Assembly: GCA_964036275.1 (NCBI GenBank)
Contig: CAXIWQ010000001.1
Location: 182,436-246,435, forward strand
Length of the DNA: 64,000 bases
Direction: 5' to 3'
From: Litoditis marina
Lineage: Eukaryota; Nematoda; Chromadorea; Rhabditida; Rhabditidae
Made by a program: the position numbers and the translations under genes. Of the stretch, positions 1 to 11,580 are shown in pieces (positions within the stretch are counted from its first letter, which is position 1; the number at the start of each line of letters is the position of its first letter). Below the pieces are notes generated by a model. That model ran no database searches, had not been told where the DNA came from, and was given only the letters and a program-made list of their open reading frames with translations.

Positions 1-7
1 TCACTCA

Positions 8-28
8 TTCTGCCCTAGTAGGGCAGAA
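8..28. repeat. 21-bp palindrome, module boundary of satellite A (first copy)
   Basis: This is a perfect inverted repeat with 10-nt arms, TTCTGCCCTA and TAGGGCAGAA, around a single G. It recurs at 116, 195, 288 and 368 and then at 79, 80, 93 or 108-bp spacing throughout satellite A. Y2 blocks keep only the inner 8 bp of each arm because the right side reads GCAGCA. A common linked variant has GGCC in the left arm and GGAC in the right arm, which breaks one pair. As DNA it could extrude a short cruciform; as RNA it would form a very tight hairpin. No function is demonstrated. Confidence 0.95.
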
Positions 29-115
29 AAGTGGTTTTGCTCGAGTGTGGATCGGATGTCAATGAGACTTTTCTGTTCTGGAAAAACAGTTAGCTGATCT
101 GAGCAGAACAAACGA
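8..115 (+). repeat. Satellite A X block, 108-bp form (reference copy)
   Basis: The block runs from one palindrome to the next. After the palindrome it reads AAGTGGTTTTGCTCGAGTGT, then GGATCGGATGTC, TGTTCTGGAAAAACAG, and finally the 15-bp segment TGATCTGAGCAGAAC before AAACGA. Three subtypes recur: one with TCAATGAGACTTTCCTG, one with TCGATGATACTTTCCTG (usually after the GGCC palindrome variant), and one with GCTTAAGTGTGGATTGG and TTTCTTG. The block contains the GATCTGAGC box shared with satellites D and E and a TTCTGGAA dyad. Confidence 0.93.
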
Positions 116-194
116 TTCTGCCCTAGTAGGGCAGAAACTGGTGTGAACAGAACCTCGTTCCGTTTCCTATGAAAACAAAGAGTTTGTTCACTCA
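116..194 (+). repeat. Satellite A Y1 block, 79 bp (reference copy)
   Basis: After the palindrome it reads ACTGGTGTGAACAGAACC, then TCGTTCCGTTTCCTATG, then AAAACAAAGAGTTTGTTCAC. It alternates with the 108-bp X block to give the 187-bp unit. It is clearly homologous to Y2: both share GAAC(C/A)(T/A)CGTTCCGT, TCCTA and TTTGTTCACTCATT. The minus strand at 158-174 carries a CENP-B-box-like 17-mer. Confidence 0.92.
158..174 (-). other. CENP-B-box-like 17-mer in satellite A Y1 block
   Basis: The minus strand reads TTTCATAGGAAACGGAA. Compared with the mammalian core NTTCGNNNNANNCGGGN it matches 7 of 9 fixed positions; position 5 is A instead of G and position 16 is A instead of G. Against the full alphoid consensus (YTTCGTTGGAARCGGGA) it matches 14 of 17. 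It recurs in every Y1 block. Binding by any CENP-B-like protein is inference only. Confidence 0.45.
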
Positions 195-287
195 TTCTGC
201 CCTAGTAGGGCAGAAAAGTGGTTTTGCTCGAGTGTGGATCGGATGTCAATGAGACTTTCCTGTTCTGGAAAAACAGTTAGCAAACTA
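195..287 (+). repeat. Satellite A X block, 93-bp form lacking a 15-bp module
   Basis: It matches the 108-bp X block except that TGATCTGAGCAGAAC is absent, so CAGTTAGC runs straight into AAACTATTCTG. The same clean 15-bp difference recurs in many units (for example near 444, 729, 2120, 6800 and 13025), often followed by a Y2 block. It removes the GATCTGAGC box while keeping the palindrome and the TTCTGGAA dyad. Some later copies read CAGTTAACAAACTAGTCTG at this point. Confidence 0.92.
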
Positions 288-367
288 TTCTGCCCTAGTA
301 GGGCAGCAAAATGGTTCGGAGAGAACAACGTTCCGTATCCTACGAGGAAACAGATTTTGTTCACTCA
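288..367 (+). repeat. Satellite A Y2 block, 80 bp (reference copy)
   Basis: The palindrome is followed by GCAAAATGGTTCGGAGAG, AACAACGTTCCGTATCCTAC, GAGGAAACAGATTTTG and TTCACTCA. It is a diverged sister of Y1. A common variant carries GGTTTGGAGAG and AAACCGATTTT and is linked to the following GGCC palindrome variant. The minus strand at 331-347 carries the second CENP-B-box-like 17-mer of satellite A. Confidence 0.92.
331..347 (-). other. CENP-B-box-like 17-mer in satellite A Y2 block
   Basis: The minus strand reads CCTCGTAGGATACGGAA. It matches 7 of 9 fixed positions of the CENP-B box core (position 2 is C instead of T, position 16 is A instead of G) and 13 of 17 of the full consensus. Y1 fails at position 5 but has position 2, while Y2 fails at 2 but has 5, so a common ancestor could have matched 8 of 9. 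It recurs in every Y2 block. Confidence 0.42.
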
Positions 368-814
368 TTCTGCCCTAGTAGGGCAGAAAAGTGGTTTTGC
401 TCGAGTGTGGATCGGAGGTCGATGAGACTTTCCTGTTCTGGAAAAACAGTTAGCAAACTATTCTGCCCTAGTAGGGCAGCAAAATGGTTCGGAGAGAACA
501 ACGTTCCGTATCCTACGAGGAAACAGATTTTGTTCACTCATTCTGGCCTATTAGGACAGAAAAATGGTTTTGCTAGAGTGTGGATCGGATGTCGATGATA
601 CTTTAATGTTCTGGAAAAACAGTTAGCTGATCTGAGCAGAACAAACTATTCTGCCCTAGTAGGGCAGAAAAGTGGTTTTGCTCGAGTGTGGATCGGATGT
701 CGATGATACTTTCCTGTTCTGGAAAAACAGTTAGCAAACTATTCTGCCCTAGTAGGGCAGCAAAATGGTTCGGAGAGAACAACGTTCTGTATCCTACGAG
801 GAAACAGATTTTGT

Positions 815-1562
815 TCACTCATTCTGCCCTAGTAGGGCAGAAAAGTGGTTTTGCTCGAGTGTGGATCGGATGTCAATGAGACTTTCCTGTTCTGGAAAAA
901 CAGTTAGCTGATCTGAGCAGAACAAACGATTCTGCCCTAGTAGGGCAGAAACTGGTGTGAACAGAACCTCGTTTCGTTTCCTATGAAAACAAAGAGTTTG
1001 TTCACTCATTCTGCCCTAGTAGGGCAGAAAAGTGGTTTTGCTCGAGTGTGGATCGGATGTCAATGAGACTTTCCTGTTCTGGAAAAACAGTTAGCTGATC
1101 TGAGCAGAACAAACGATTCTGCCCTAGTAGGGCAGAAACTGGTGTGAACAGAACCTCGTTTCGTTTCCTATGAAAACAAAGAGTTTGTTCACTCATTCTG
1201 CCCTAGTAGGGCAGAAAAGTGGTTTTGCTCGAGTGTGGATCGGATGTCAATGAGACTTTCCTGTTCTGGAAAAACAGTTAGCTGATCTGAGCAGAACAAA
1301 CGATTCTGCCCTAGTAGGGCAGAAACTGGTGTGAACAGAACCTCGTTTCGTTTCCTATGAAAACAAAGAGTTTGTTCACTCATTCTGCCCTAGTAGGGCA
1401 GAAAAGTGGTTTTGCTCGAGTGTGGATCGGATGTCAATGAGACTTTCCTGTTCTGGAAAAACAATTAGCTGATCTGAGCAGAACAAACGATTCTGCCCTA
1501 GTAGGGCAGAAACTGGTGTGAACAGAACCTCGTTCCGTTTCCTATGAAAACAAAGAGTTTGT
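815..1562 (+). repeat. Four tandem 187-bp units of satellite A
   Basis: Four successive X108+Y1 units start at 815, 1002, 1189 and 1376. They are almost identical; the last carries CAATTAGC where the others have CAGTTAGC, and CGTTCCG where the others have CGTTTCG. The near identity indicates recent local amplification. Confidence 0.9.
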
Positions 1563-2345
1563 TCACTCATTCTGGCCTAGTAGGACAGAAAAGTGGTTTT
1601 GCTCGAGTGTGGATCGGATGTCGATGATACTTTCCTGTTCTGGAAAAACAGTTAGCTGATCTGAGCAGAACAAACTAATCTGCCCTAGTAGGGCAGAAAA
1701 GTGGTTTTGCTTAAGTGTGGATTGGATGTCGATTAGACTTTCTTGTTCTGGAAAAACAGTTAGCTGATTTGAGCAGAACAAACTATTCTGCCCTAGTAGG
1801 GCAGCAAAATGGTTCGGAGAGAACAACGTTCCGTATCCTACGAGAAAACAGATTTTGTTCACTCATTCTGCCCTAGTAGGGCAGAAAAGTGGTTTTGCTC
1901 GAGTGTGGATCGGATGTCAATGAGACTTTCCTGTTCTGGAAAAACAGTTAGCTGATCTGAGCAGAACAAACGATTCCGCCCTAGTAGGGCAGCAAAATGG
2001 TTCGAAGAAAACAACGTTCCGTATCCTACGAGGAAACAGATTTTGTTCACTCATTCTGCCCTAGTAGGGCAGAAAAGTGGTTTTGCTCGAGTGTGGATCG
2101 GATGTCGATGAGACTTTCCTGTTCTGGAAAAACAGTTAGCAAACTATTCTGCCCTAGTAGGGCAGCAAAATGGTTCGGAGAGAACAGCGTTCCGTATCCT
2201 ACGAGAAAACAGATTTTGTTCACTCATTCTGCCCTAGTAGGGCAGAAAAGTGGTTTTGCTCATGTGTGGATCGGATGTCAATGAGACTTTCCTGTTCTGG
2301 AAAAACAGTTAGCTGATCTGAGCAGAACAAACGATTCTGCCCTAG
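1563..2345 (+). repeat. Segment duplicated about 1.5 kb downstream (copy 1)
   Basis: This stretch is collinear with 3064-3846 at an offset of 1501 bp. It includes the shared CTTAAGTGTGGATTGG X block and the variant Y2 block with GGTTCGAAGAAAAC. The two copies part at about 2345 and 3846, where copy 1 enters another X block and copy 2 enters a Y1 block. Confidence 0.8.
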
Positions 2346-3359
2346 TAGGGCAGAAAAGTGGTTTTGCTCGAGTGTGGATCGGATGTCGATGAGACTTTCC
2401 TGTTCTGGAAAAACAGTTAGCAAACTATTCTGCCCTAGTAGGGCAGCAAAATGGTTCGGAGAGAACAACGTTCTGTATCCTACGAGGAAACAGATTTTGT
2501 TCACTCATTCTGCCCTAGTAGGGCAGAAAAGTGGTTTTGCTCGAGTGTGGATCGGATGTCAATGAGACTTTCCTGTTCTGGAAAAACAGTGAGCTGATCT
2601 GAGCAGAACAAACGATTCTGCCCTAGTAGGGCAGAAACTGGTGTGAACAGAACCTCGTTTCGTTTCCTATGAAAACAAAGAGTTTGTTCACTCATTCTGC
2701 CCTAGTAGGGCAGAAAAGTGGTTTTGCTCGAGTGTGGATCGGATGTCAATGAGACTTTCCTGTTCTGGAAAAACAGTTAGCTGATCTGAGCAGAACAAAC
2801 GATTCTGCCCTAGTAGGGCAGCAAAATGGTTCGGAGAGAACAACGTTCCGTATCCTACAAGGAAACAGATTTTGTTCACTCATTCTGCCCTAGTAGGGCA
2901 GAAAAGTGGTTTTGCTCGAGTGTGGATCGGATGTCAATGAGACTTTCCTGTTCTGGAAAAACAGTTAGCTGATCTGAGCAGAACAAACGATTCTGCCCTA
3001 GTAGGGCAGCAAAATGGTTCGGAGAGAACAACGTTCCGTATCCTACGAGGAAACAGATTTTGTTCACTCATTCTGGCCTAGTAGGACAGAAAAGTGGTTT
3101 TGCTCGAGTGTGGATCGGATGTCGATGATACTTTCCTGTTCTGGAAAAACAGTTAGCTGATCTGAGCAGAACAAACTAATCTGCCCTAGTAGGGCAGAAA
3201 AGTGGTTTTGCTTAAGTGTGGATTGGATGTCGATTAGACTTTCTTGTTCTGGAGAAACAGTTAGCTGATCTGAGCAGAACAAACTATTCTGCCCTAGTAG
3301 GGCAGCAAAATGGTTCGGAGAGAACAACGTTCCGTATCCTACGAGGAAACAGATTTTGT

Positions 3360-5959
3360 TTACTCATTCTGCCCTAGTAGGGCAGAAAAGTGGTTTTGCT
3401 CGAGTGTGGATCGGATGTCAATGAGACTTTCCTGTTCTGGAAAAACAGTTAGCTGATCTGAGCAGAACAAACGATTCTGCCCTAGTAGGGCAGCAAAATG
3501 GTTCGAAGAAAACAACGTTCCGTATCCTACGAGGAAACAGATTTTGTTCACTCATTCTGCCCTAGTAGGGCAGAAAAGTGGTTTTGCTCGAGTGTGGATC
3601 GGATGTCGATGAGACTTTCCTGTTCTGGAAAAACAGTTAGCAAACTATTCTGCCCTAGTAGGGCAGCAAAATGGTTCGGAGAGAACAGCGTTCCGTATCC
3701 TACGAGAAAACAGATTTTGTTCACTCATTCTGCCCTAGTAGGGCAGAAAAGTGGTTTTGCTCGAGTGTGGATCGGATGTCAATGAGACTTTCCTGTTCTG
3801 GAAAAACAGTTAGCTGATCTGAGCAGAACAAACGATTCTGCCCTAGTAGGGCAGAAACCGGTGTGAACAGAACCTCGTTCCGTTTCCTATGAAAACAAAG
3901 AGTTTGCTCACTCATTCTGCCCTAGTAGGGCAGAAAAGTGGTTTTGCTCGAGTGTGGATCGGATGTCAATAAGACTTTCCTGTTCTGGAAAAACAGTTAG
4001 CTGATCTGAGCAGAGCAAACGATTCTGCCCTAGTAGGGCGGCAAAATGGTTCGGAGAGAACAACGTTCCTTATCCTACGAGGAAACAGATTTTGTTCACT
4101 CATTCTGGCCTAGTAGGACAGAAAAGTGGTTTTGCTCGAGTGTGGATTGGATGTCGATGATACTTTCCTGTTCTGGAAAAACAGTTAGCTGATCTGAGCA
4201 GAACAAACTACTCTGCCCTAGTAGGGCAGAAAAGTGGTTTTGCTTAAGTGTGGATTGGTTATCGATTAGACTTTCTTGTTCTGGAAAAACAGTTAGCTGA
4301 TCTGAGCAGAACAAACTATTCTGCCCTAGTAGGGCAGCAAAATGGTTCGGAGAGAACAACGTTCCGTATCCTACGAGGAAACAGATTTTGTTCACTCATT
4401 CTGCCCTAGTAGGGCAGAAAAGTGGTTTTGCTCGAGTGCGGATCGGATGTCAATGAGACTTTCCTGTTCTGGAAAAACAGTTATCTGATCTGAGCAGAAC
4501 AAACGATTCTGCCCTAGTAGGGCAGCAAAATGGTTCGAAGAGAACAACGTTCCGTATCCTACGAGGAAACAGATTTTGTTCACTCATTCTGCCATAGTAG
4601 GGCAGAAAAGTGGTGTGAACAGAACCTCGTTCCGTTTCCTATGAAAACAAAGATTTTGTTTACTCATTCTGCCCTAGTAGGGCAGAAAAGTGGTTTTGCT
4701 CGAGTGTGGATCGGATGTCAATGAGACTTTCCTGTTCTGGAAAAACAGTTAGCTGATCTGAGCAGAACAAACGATTCTGCCCTAGTAGGGCAGCAAAATG
4801 GTTCGAAGAAAACAACGTTCCGTATCCTACGAGGAAACAGATTTTGTTCACTCATTCTGCCCTAGTAGGGCAGAAAAGTGGTTTTGCTCGAGTGTGGATC
4901 GGATGTCGATGAGACTTTCCTGTTCTGGAAAAACAGTTAGCAAACTATTCTGCCCTAGTAGGGCAGCAAAATGGTTCGGAGAGAACAGCGTTCCGTATCC
5001 TACGAGAAAACAGATTTTGTTCACTCATTCTGCCCTAGTAGGGCAGAAAAGTGGTTTTGCTCGAGTGTGGATCGGATGTCAATGAGACTTTCCTGTTCTG
5101 GAAAAACAGTTAGCTGATCTGAGCAGAACAAACGATTCTGCCCTAGTAGGGCAGAAACCGGTGTGAACAGAACCTCGTTCCGTTTCCTATGAAAACAAAG
5201 AGTTTGCTCACTCATTCTGCCCTAGTAGGGCAGAAAAGTGGTTTTGCTCGAGTGTGGATCGGATGTCAATAAGACTTTCCTGTTCTGGAAAAACAGTTAG
5301 CTGATCTGAGCAGAGCAAACGATTCTGCCCTAGTAGGGCGGCAAAATGGTTCGGAGAGAACAACGTTCCTTATCCTACGAGGAAACAGATTTTGTTCACT
5401 CATTCTGGCCTAGTAGGACAGAAAAGTGGTTTTGCTCGAGTGTGGATTGGATGTCGATGATACTTTCCTGTTCTGGAAAAACAGTTAGCTGATCTGAGCA
5501 GAACAAACTACTCTGCCCTAGTAGGGCAGAAAAGTGGTTTTGCTTAAGTGTGGATTGGTTATCGATTAGACTTTCTTGTTCTGGAAAAACAGTTAGCTGA
5601 TCTGAGCAGAACAAACTATTCTGCCCTAGTAGGGCAGCAAAATGGTTCGGAGAGAACAACGTTCCGTATCCTACGAGGAAACAGATTTTGTTCACTCATT
5701 CTGCCCTAGTAGGGCAGAAAAGTGGTTTTGCTCGAGTGCGGGTCGGATGTCAATGAGACTTTCCTGTTCTGGAAAAACAGTTATCTGATCTGAGCAGAAC
5801 AAACGATTCTGCCCTAGTAGGGCAGCAAAATGGTTCGAAGAGAACAACGTTCCGTATCCTACGAGGAAACAGATTTTGTTCACTCATTCTGCCATAGTAG
5901 GGCAGAAAAGTGGTGTGAACAGAACCTCGTTCCGTTTCCTATGAAAACAAAGAGTTTGT
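3360..5959 (+). repeat. 1300-bp higher-order repeat of satellite A, two tandem copies
   Basis: 3360-4659 and 4660-5959 correspond block for block at an offset of 1300 bp. Shared private variants include TTTGTTTACTC just before each copy, GATTGGTTATCGATTAG, CTGCCATAGTAGGGCAG, GGGCGGCAAAATGG and CAGAGCAAACG. Only scattered substitutions separate the copies (for example GTGCGGATCGG against GTGCGGGTCGG). The duplication is recent. Confidence 0.88.
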
Positions 5960-6493
5960 TCACTCATTCTGCCCTAGTAGGGCAGAAAAGTGGTTTTGCT
6001 CGAGTGTGGATCGGATGTCAATGAGACTGTCCTGTTCTGGAAAAACAGTTAGCTGATCTGAGCAGAACAAACGATTCTGCCCTAGTAGGGCAGCAAAATG
6101 GTTCGGAGAGAACAACGTTCCGTATCCTACGAGGAAACAGATTTTGTTCACTCATTCTGCCCTAGTAGGGCAGAAAAGTGGTTTTGCTCGAGTGCGGATC
6201 GGATGTCAATGAGACTTTCCTGTTCTGGAAAAACAGTTAGCTGATCTGAGCAGAACAAACGATTCTGCCCTAGTAGGGCAGCAAAATGGTTCGAAGAGAA
6301 CAACGTTCCGTATCCTACGAGGAAACAGATTTTGTTCACTCATTCTGCCATAGTAGGGCAGAAAAGTGGTGTGAACAGAACCTCGTTCCGTTTCCTATAA
6401 AAACAAAGATTTTGTTCACTCATTCTGGCCCAGTAGGGCAGAAAAGTGGTTTTGCTCGAGTGTGGATCGGATGTCGATTAGACTTTCCTGTTC

Positions 6494-9093
6494 TGGAAAA
6501 ACACTTAGCTGATCTGAGCAGAACAAACTATTCTGCCCTAGTAGGGCAGCAAAATGGTTTGGAGAGAACAACGTTCCGTATCCTACGAGGAAACCGATTT
6601 TGTTCACTCATTCTGGCCTAGTAGGACAGAAAAATGGTTTTGCTCGAGTGTGGATCGGATGTCGATGATACTTTCCTGTTCTGGAAAAACAGTTAGCTGA
6701 TCTGAGCAGAACAAACTATTCTGCCCTAGTAGGGCAGAAAAGTGGTTTTGCTCGAGTGTGGATCGGATGTCGATGAGACTTTCCTGTTCTGGAAAAACAG
6801 TAAGCACACTATTCTGCCCTAGTAGGGCAGCAAAATGGTTCGGAGAGAACAACGTTCCGTATCCTACGAGGAAACAGATTTTGTTCACTCATTCTGCCCT
6901 AGTAGGGCAGAAAAGTGGTTTTGCTCGAGTGTGGATCGGATGTCAATGAGACTTTCCTGTTCTGGAAAAACAGTTAGCTGATCTGAGCAGAACAAACGAT
7001 TTTGCCCTAGTAGGGCAGAAACTGGTGTGAACAGAACCTCGTTCCGTTTCCTATGAAAACAAAGAGTTTGTTCACTCATTCTGCCCTAGTAAGGCAGAAA
7101 AGTGGTTTTCCTCGAGTGTGGATCGGATGTCAATGAGACTTTCCTGTTCTGGAAAAACAGTTAGCTGATCTGAGCAGAACAAACGATTCTGCCCTAGTAG
7201 GGCAGCAAAATGGTTCGGAGAGAACAACGTTCCGTATCCTACGAGGAAACAGATTTTGTTCACTCATTCTGGCCTAGTAGGACAGAAAAGTGGTTTTGCT
7301 CGAGTGTGGATCGGATGTCGATGATACTTTCCTGTTCTGGAAAAACAGTTAGCTGATCTGAGCAGAACAAACTATTCTGCCCTAGTAGGGCAAGCAAAAT
7401 GGTTTGGAAAGAACAACGTTCCGTATCCTACGAGGAAACCGATTTTGTTCACTCATTCTGGCCTAGTAGGACAGAAAAATGGTTTTGCTCGAGTGTGGAT
7501 CGGATGTCGATGATACTTTCCTGTTCTGGAAAAAAGGTTAGCTGATCTGAGCAGAACAAACTATTCTGCCTTAGTAGGGCAGCAAAATGGTTCGGAGAGA
7601 ACAACGTTCCGTATCCTACGAGGAAACAGATTTTGTTCACTCATTCTGCCCTAGTAGGGCAGAAAAGTGGTTTTGCTCGAGTGTGGATCGGATGTCAATG
7701 AGACTTTCCTGTTCTGGAAAAACAGTTTTCTGATCTGAGCAGAACAAACGATTCTGCCCTAGTAGGGCAGAAACTGGTGTGAACAGAAACTGGTGGAAAA
7801 ACACTTAGCTGATCTGAGCAGAACAAACTATTCTGCCCTAGTAGGGCAGCAAAATGGTTTGGAGAGAACAACGTTCCGTATCCTACGAGGAAACCGATTT
7901 TGTTCACTCATTCTGGCCTAGTAGGACAGAAAAATGGTTTTGCTCGAGTGTGGATCGGATGTCGATGATACTTTCCTGTTCTGGAAAAACAGTTAGCTGA
8001 TCTGAGCAGAACAAACTATTCTGCCCTAGTAGGGCAGAAAAGTGGTTTTGCTCGAGTGTGGATCGGATGTCGATGAGACTTTCCTGTTCTGGAAAAACAG
8101 TAAGCACACTATTCTGCCCTAGTAGGGCAGCAAAATGGTTCGGAGAGAACAACGTTCCGTATCCTACGAGGAAACAGATTTTGTTCACTCATTCTGCCCT
8201 AGTAGGGCAGAAAAGTGGTTTTGCTCGAGTGTGGATCGGATGTCAATGAGACTTTCCTGTTCTGGAAAAACAGTTAGCTGATCTGAGCAGAACAAACGAT
8301 TTTGCCCTAGTAGGGCAGAAACTGGTGTGAACAGAACCTCGTTCCGTTTCCTATGAAAACAAAGAGTTTGTTCACTCATTCTGCCCTAGTAAGGCAGAAA
8401 AGTGGTTTTGCTCGAGTGTGGATCGGATGTCAATGAGACTTTCCTGTTCTGGAAAAACAGTTAGCTGATCTGAGCAGAACAAACGATTCTGCCCTAGTAG
8501 GGCAGCAAAATGGTTCGGAGAGAACAACGTTCCGTATCCTACGAGGAAACAGATTTTGTTCACTCATTCTGGCCTAGTAGGACAGAAAAGTGGTTTTGCT
8601 CGAGTGTGGATCGGATGTCGATGATACTTTCCTGTTCTGGAAAAACAGTTAGCTGATCTGAGCAGAACAAACTATTCTGCCCTAGTAGGGCAAGCAAAAT
8701 GGTTTGGAGAGAACAACGTTCCGTATCCTACGAGGAAACCGATTTTGTTCACTCATTCTGGCCTAGTAGGACAGAAAAATGGTTTTGCTCGAGTGTGGAT
8801 CGGATGTCGATGATACTTTCCTGTTCTGGAAAAAAGGTTAGCTGATCTGAGCAGAACAAACTATTCTGCCTTAGTAGGGCAGCAAAATGGTTCGGAGAGA
8901 ACAACGTTCCGTATCCTACGAGGAAACAGATTTTGTTCACTCATTCTGCCCTAGTAGGGCAGAAAAGTGGTTTTGCTCGAGTGTGGATCGGATGTCAATG
9001 AGACTTTCCTGTTCTGGAAAAACAGTTAGCTGATCTGAGCAGAACAAACGATTCTGCCCTAGTAGGGCAGAAACTGGTGTGAACAGAACCTCG
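6494..9093 (+). repeat. Second 1300-bp tandem duplication in satellite A, with visible breakpoint
   Basis: 6494-7793 repeats as 7794-9093 at a constant 1300-bp offset. The joint at 7793/7794 is visible: a Y1 block stops after GTGTGAACAGAA, a short ACTGG follows, and the sequence enters an X block at TGGAAAAACACTTAGC, whose rare CACTTAGC variant also occurs at 6501. The second copy runs on normally as GAACAGAACCTCG, which shows the pre-duplication order. The blocks are otherwise ordinary satellite A. Confidence 0.82.
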
Positions 9094-10011
9094 TTCCGTT
9101 TTCTATGAAAACAAAGAGTTTGTTCACTCATTCTGTCCTAGTAGGGCAGAAAAGTGGTTTTGCTCGAGTGTGGATCGAATGTCAATGAGACTTTCCTGTT
9201 CTGGAAAAACAGTTAGCTGATCTGAGCAGAACAAACGATTCTGCCCTAGTAGGGCAGCAAAATGGTTCGGAGAGAACAACGTTCCGTATCCTACGAGGAA
9301 ACAGATTTTGTTCACTCATTCTGGCCTAGTAGGACAGAAAAGTGGTTTTGCTCGAGTGTGGATCGGATGTCGATGATACTTTCCTATTCTGGAAAAACAG
9401 TTAGCTGATCTGAGCAGAACAAACTATTCTGCCCTAGTAGGGCAGAAAAGTGGTTTTGCTTAAGTGTGGATTGGATGTCGATTAGACTTTCTTGTTCTGG
9501 AAAAACAGTTAGCTGATCTGAGCAGAACAAACTATTCTGCCCTAGTAGGGCAGCAAAATGGTTTGGAGAGAACAACGTTCCGTATCCTACGAGGAAACCG
9601 ATTTTGTTCACTCATTCTGGCCTAGTAGGACAGAAAAATGGTTTTGCTCGAGTGTGGATCGGATGTCGATGATACTTTCCTGTTCTGGAAAAACAGTTAG
9701 CTGATCTGAGCAGAACAAACTATTCTGCCCTAGTAGGGCGGAAAAGTGGTTTTGCTCGAGTGTGGATCGGATGTCGATGAGACTTTCCTGTTCTGGAAAA
9801 ACAGTTAGCTGATCTGAGCAGAACAAACTATTCTGCCCTAGTAGGGCAGAAAAGTGGTTTTGCTTAAGTGTGGATTGGATGTCGATTAGACTTTCTTGTT
9901 CTGGAAAAACAGTTAGCTGATCTGAGCAGAACAAACTATTCTGCCCTAGTAGGGCAGCAAAATGGTTTGGAAAGAACAACGTTCCGTATCCTACGAGGAA
10001 ACCAATTTTGT

Positions 10012-11580
10012 TCACTCATTCTGGCCTAGTAGGACAGAAAAATGGTTTTGCTCGAGTGTGGATCGGATGTCGATGATATTTTCCTGTTCTGGAAAAACAG
10101 TTAGCTGATCTGAGCAGAACAAACTATTCTGCCCTAGTAGGGCGGAAAAGTGGTTTTGCTCGAGTGTGGATCGGATGTCGATGAGACTTTCCTGTTCTGG
10201 AAAAACAGTTAGCTGATCTGAGCAGAACAAACGATTCTGCCCTAGTAGGGCAGAAACTGGTGTGAACAGAACCTCGTTCCGTTTTCTATGAAAACAAAGA
10301 GTTTGTTCACTCATTCTGCCCTAGTAGGGCAGAAAAGTGGTTTCGCTCGAGTGTGGATCGAATGTCAATGAGACTTTCCTGTTCTGGAAAAACAGTTATC
10401 TGATCTGAGCAGAACAAACGATTCTGCCCTAGTAGGGCAGAAAAGTGGTTTTGCTTAAGTGTGGATTGGATGTCGATTAGACTTTCTTGTTCTGGAAAAA
10501 CAGTTAGCTGATCTGAGCAGAACAAACTATTCTGCCCTAGTAGGGCAGCAAAATGGTTTGGAGAGAACAACGTTCCGTATCCTACGAGGAAACCGATTTT
10601 GTTCACTCATTCTGGCCTAGTAGGACAGAAAAATGGTTTTGCTCGAGTGTGGATCGGATGTCGATGATATTTTCCTGTTCTGGAAAAACAGTTAGCTGAT
10701 CTGAGCAGAACAAACTATTCTGCCCTAGTAGGGCGGAAAAGTGGTTTTGCTCGAGTGTGGATCGGATGTCGATGAGACTTTCCTGTTCTGGAAAAACAGT
10801 TAGCTGATCTGAGCAGAACAAACGATTCTGCCCTAGTAGGGCAGAAACTGGTGTGAACAGAACCTCGTTCCGTTTTCTATGAAAACAAAGAGTTTGTTCA
10901 CTCATTCTGCCCTAGTAGGGCAGAAAAGTGGTTTCGCTCGAGTGTGGATCGAATGTCAATGAGACTTTCCTGTTCTGGAAAAACAGTTATCTGATCTGAG
11001 CAGAACAAACGATTCTGCCCTAGTAGGGCAGAAAAGTGGTTTTGCTTAAGTGTGGATTGGATGTCGATTAGACTTTCTTGTTCTGGAAAAACAGTTAGCT
11101 GATCTGAGCAGAACAAACTATTCTGCCCTAGTAGGGCAGCAAAATGGTTTGGAGAGAACAACGTTCCGTATCCTACGAGGAAACCGATTTTGTTCACTCA
11201 TTCTGGCCTAGTAGGACAGAAAAATGGTTTTGCTCGAGTGTGGATCGGATGTCGATGATATTTTCCTGTTCTGGAAAAACAGTTAGCTGATCTGAGCAGA
11301 ACAAACTATTCTGCCCTAGTAGGGCGGAAAAGTGGTTTTGCTCGAGTGTGGATCGGATGTCGATGAGACTTTCCTGTTCTGGAAAAACAGTTAGCTGATC
11401 TGAGCAGAACAAACGATTCTGCCCTAGTAGGGCAGAAACTGGTGTGAACAGAACCTCGTTCCGTTTTCTATGAAAACAAAGAGTTTGTTCACTCATTCTG
11501 CCCTAGTAGGGCAGAAAAGTGGTTTCGCTCGAGTGTGGATCGAATGTCAATGAGACTTTCCTGTTCTGGAAAAACAGTTA
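10012..11580 (+). repeat. 591-bp higher-order repeat of satellite A, nearly three copies
   Basis: Copies begin at 10012, 10603 and 11194. Each contains the GGCC palindrome variant, an X block with GATGATATTTTCCTG, a GGGCGGAAAAG palindrome variant, a Y1 block with CGTTTTCTATG, and GTGGTTTCGCTCGAG. The third copy departs at about 11578, where CAGTTATCTG of the earlier copies becomes CAGTTAGCTG. Confidence 0.88.

Noticed and set aside
8..28. Telomere-type repeats (CCCTA and TAGGG)
   Set aside because: Only one half-repeat faces another within a palindrome; there is no tandem TTAGGG-like run anywhere.
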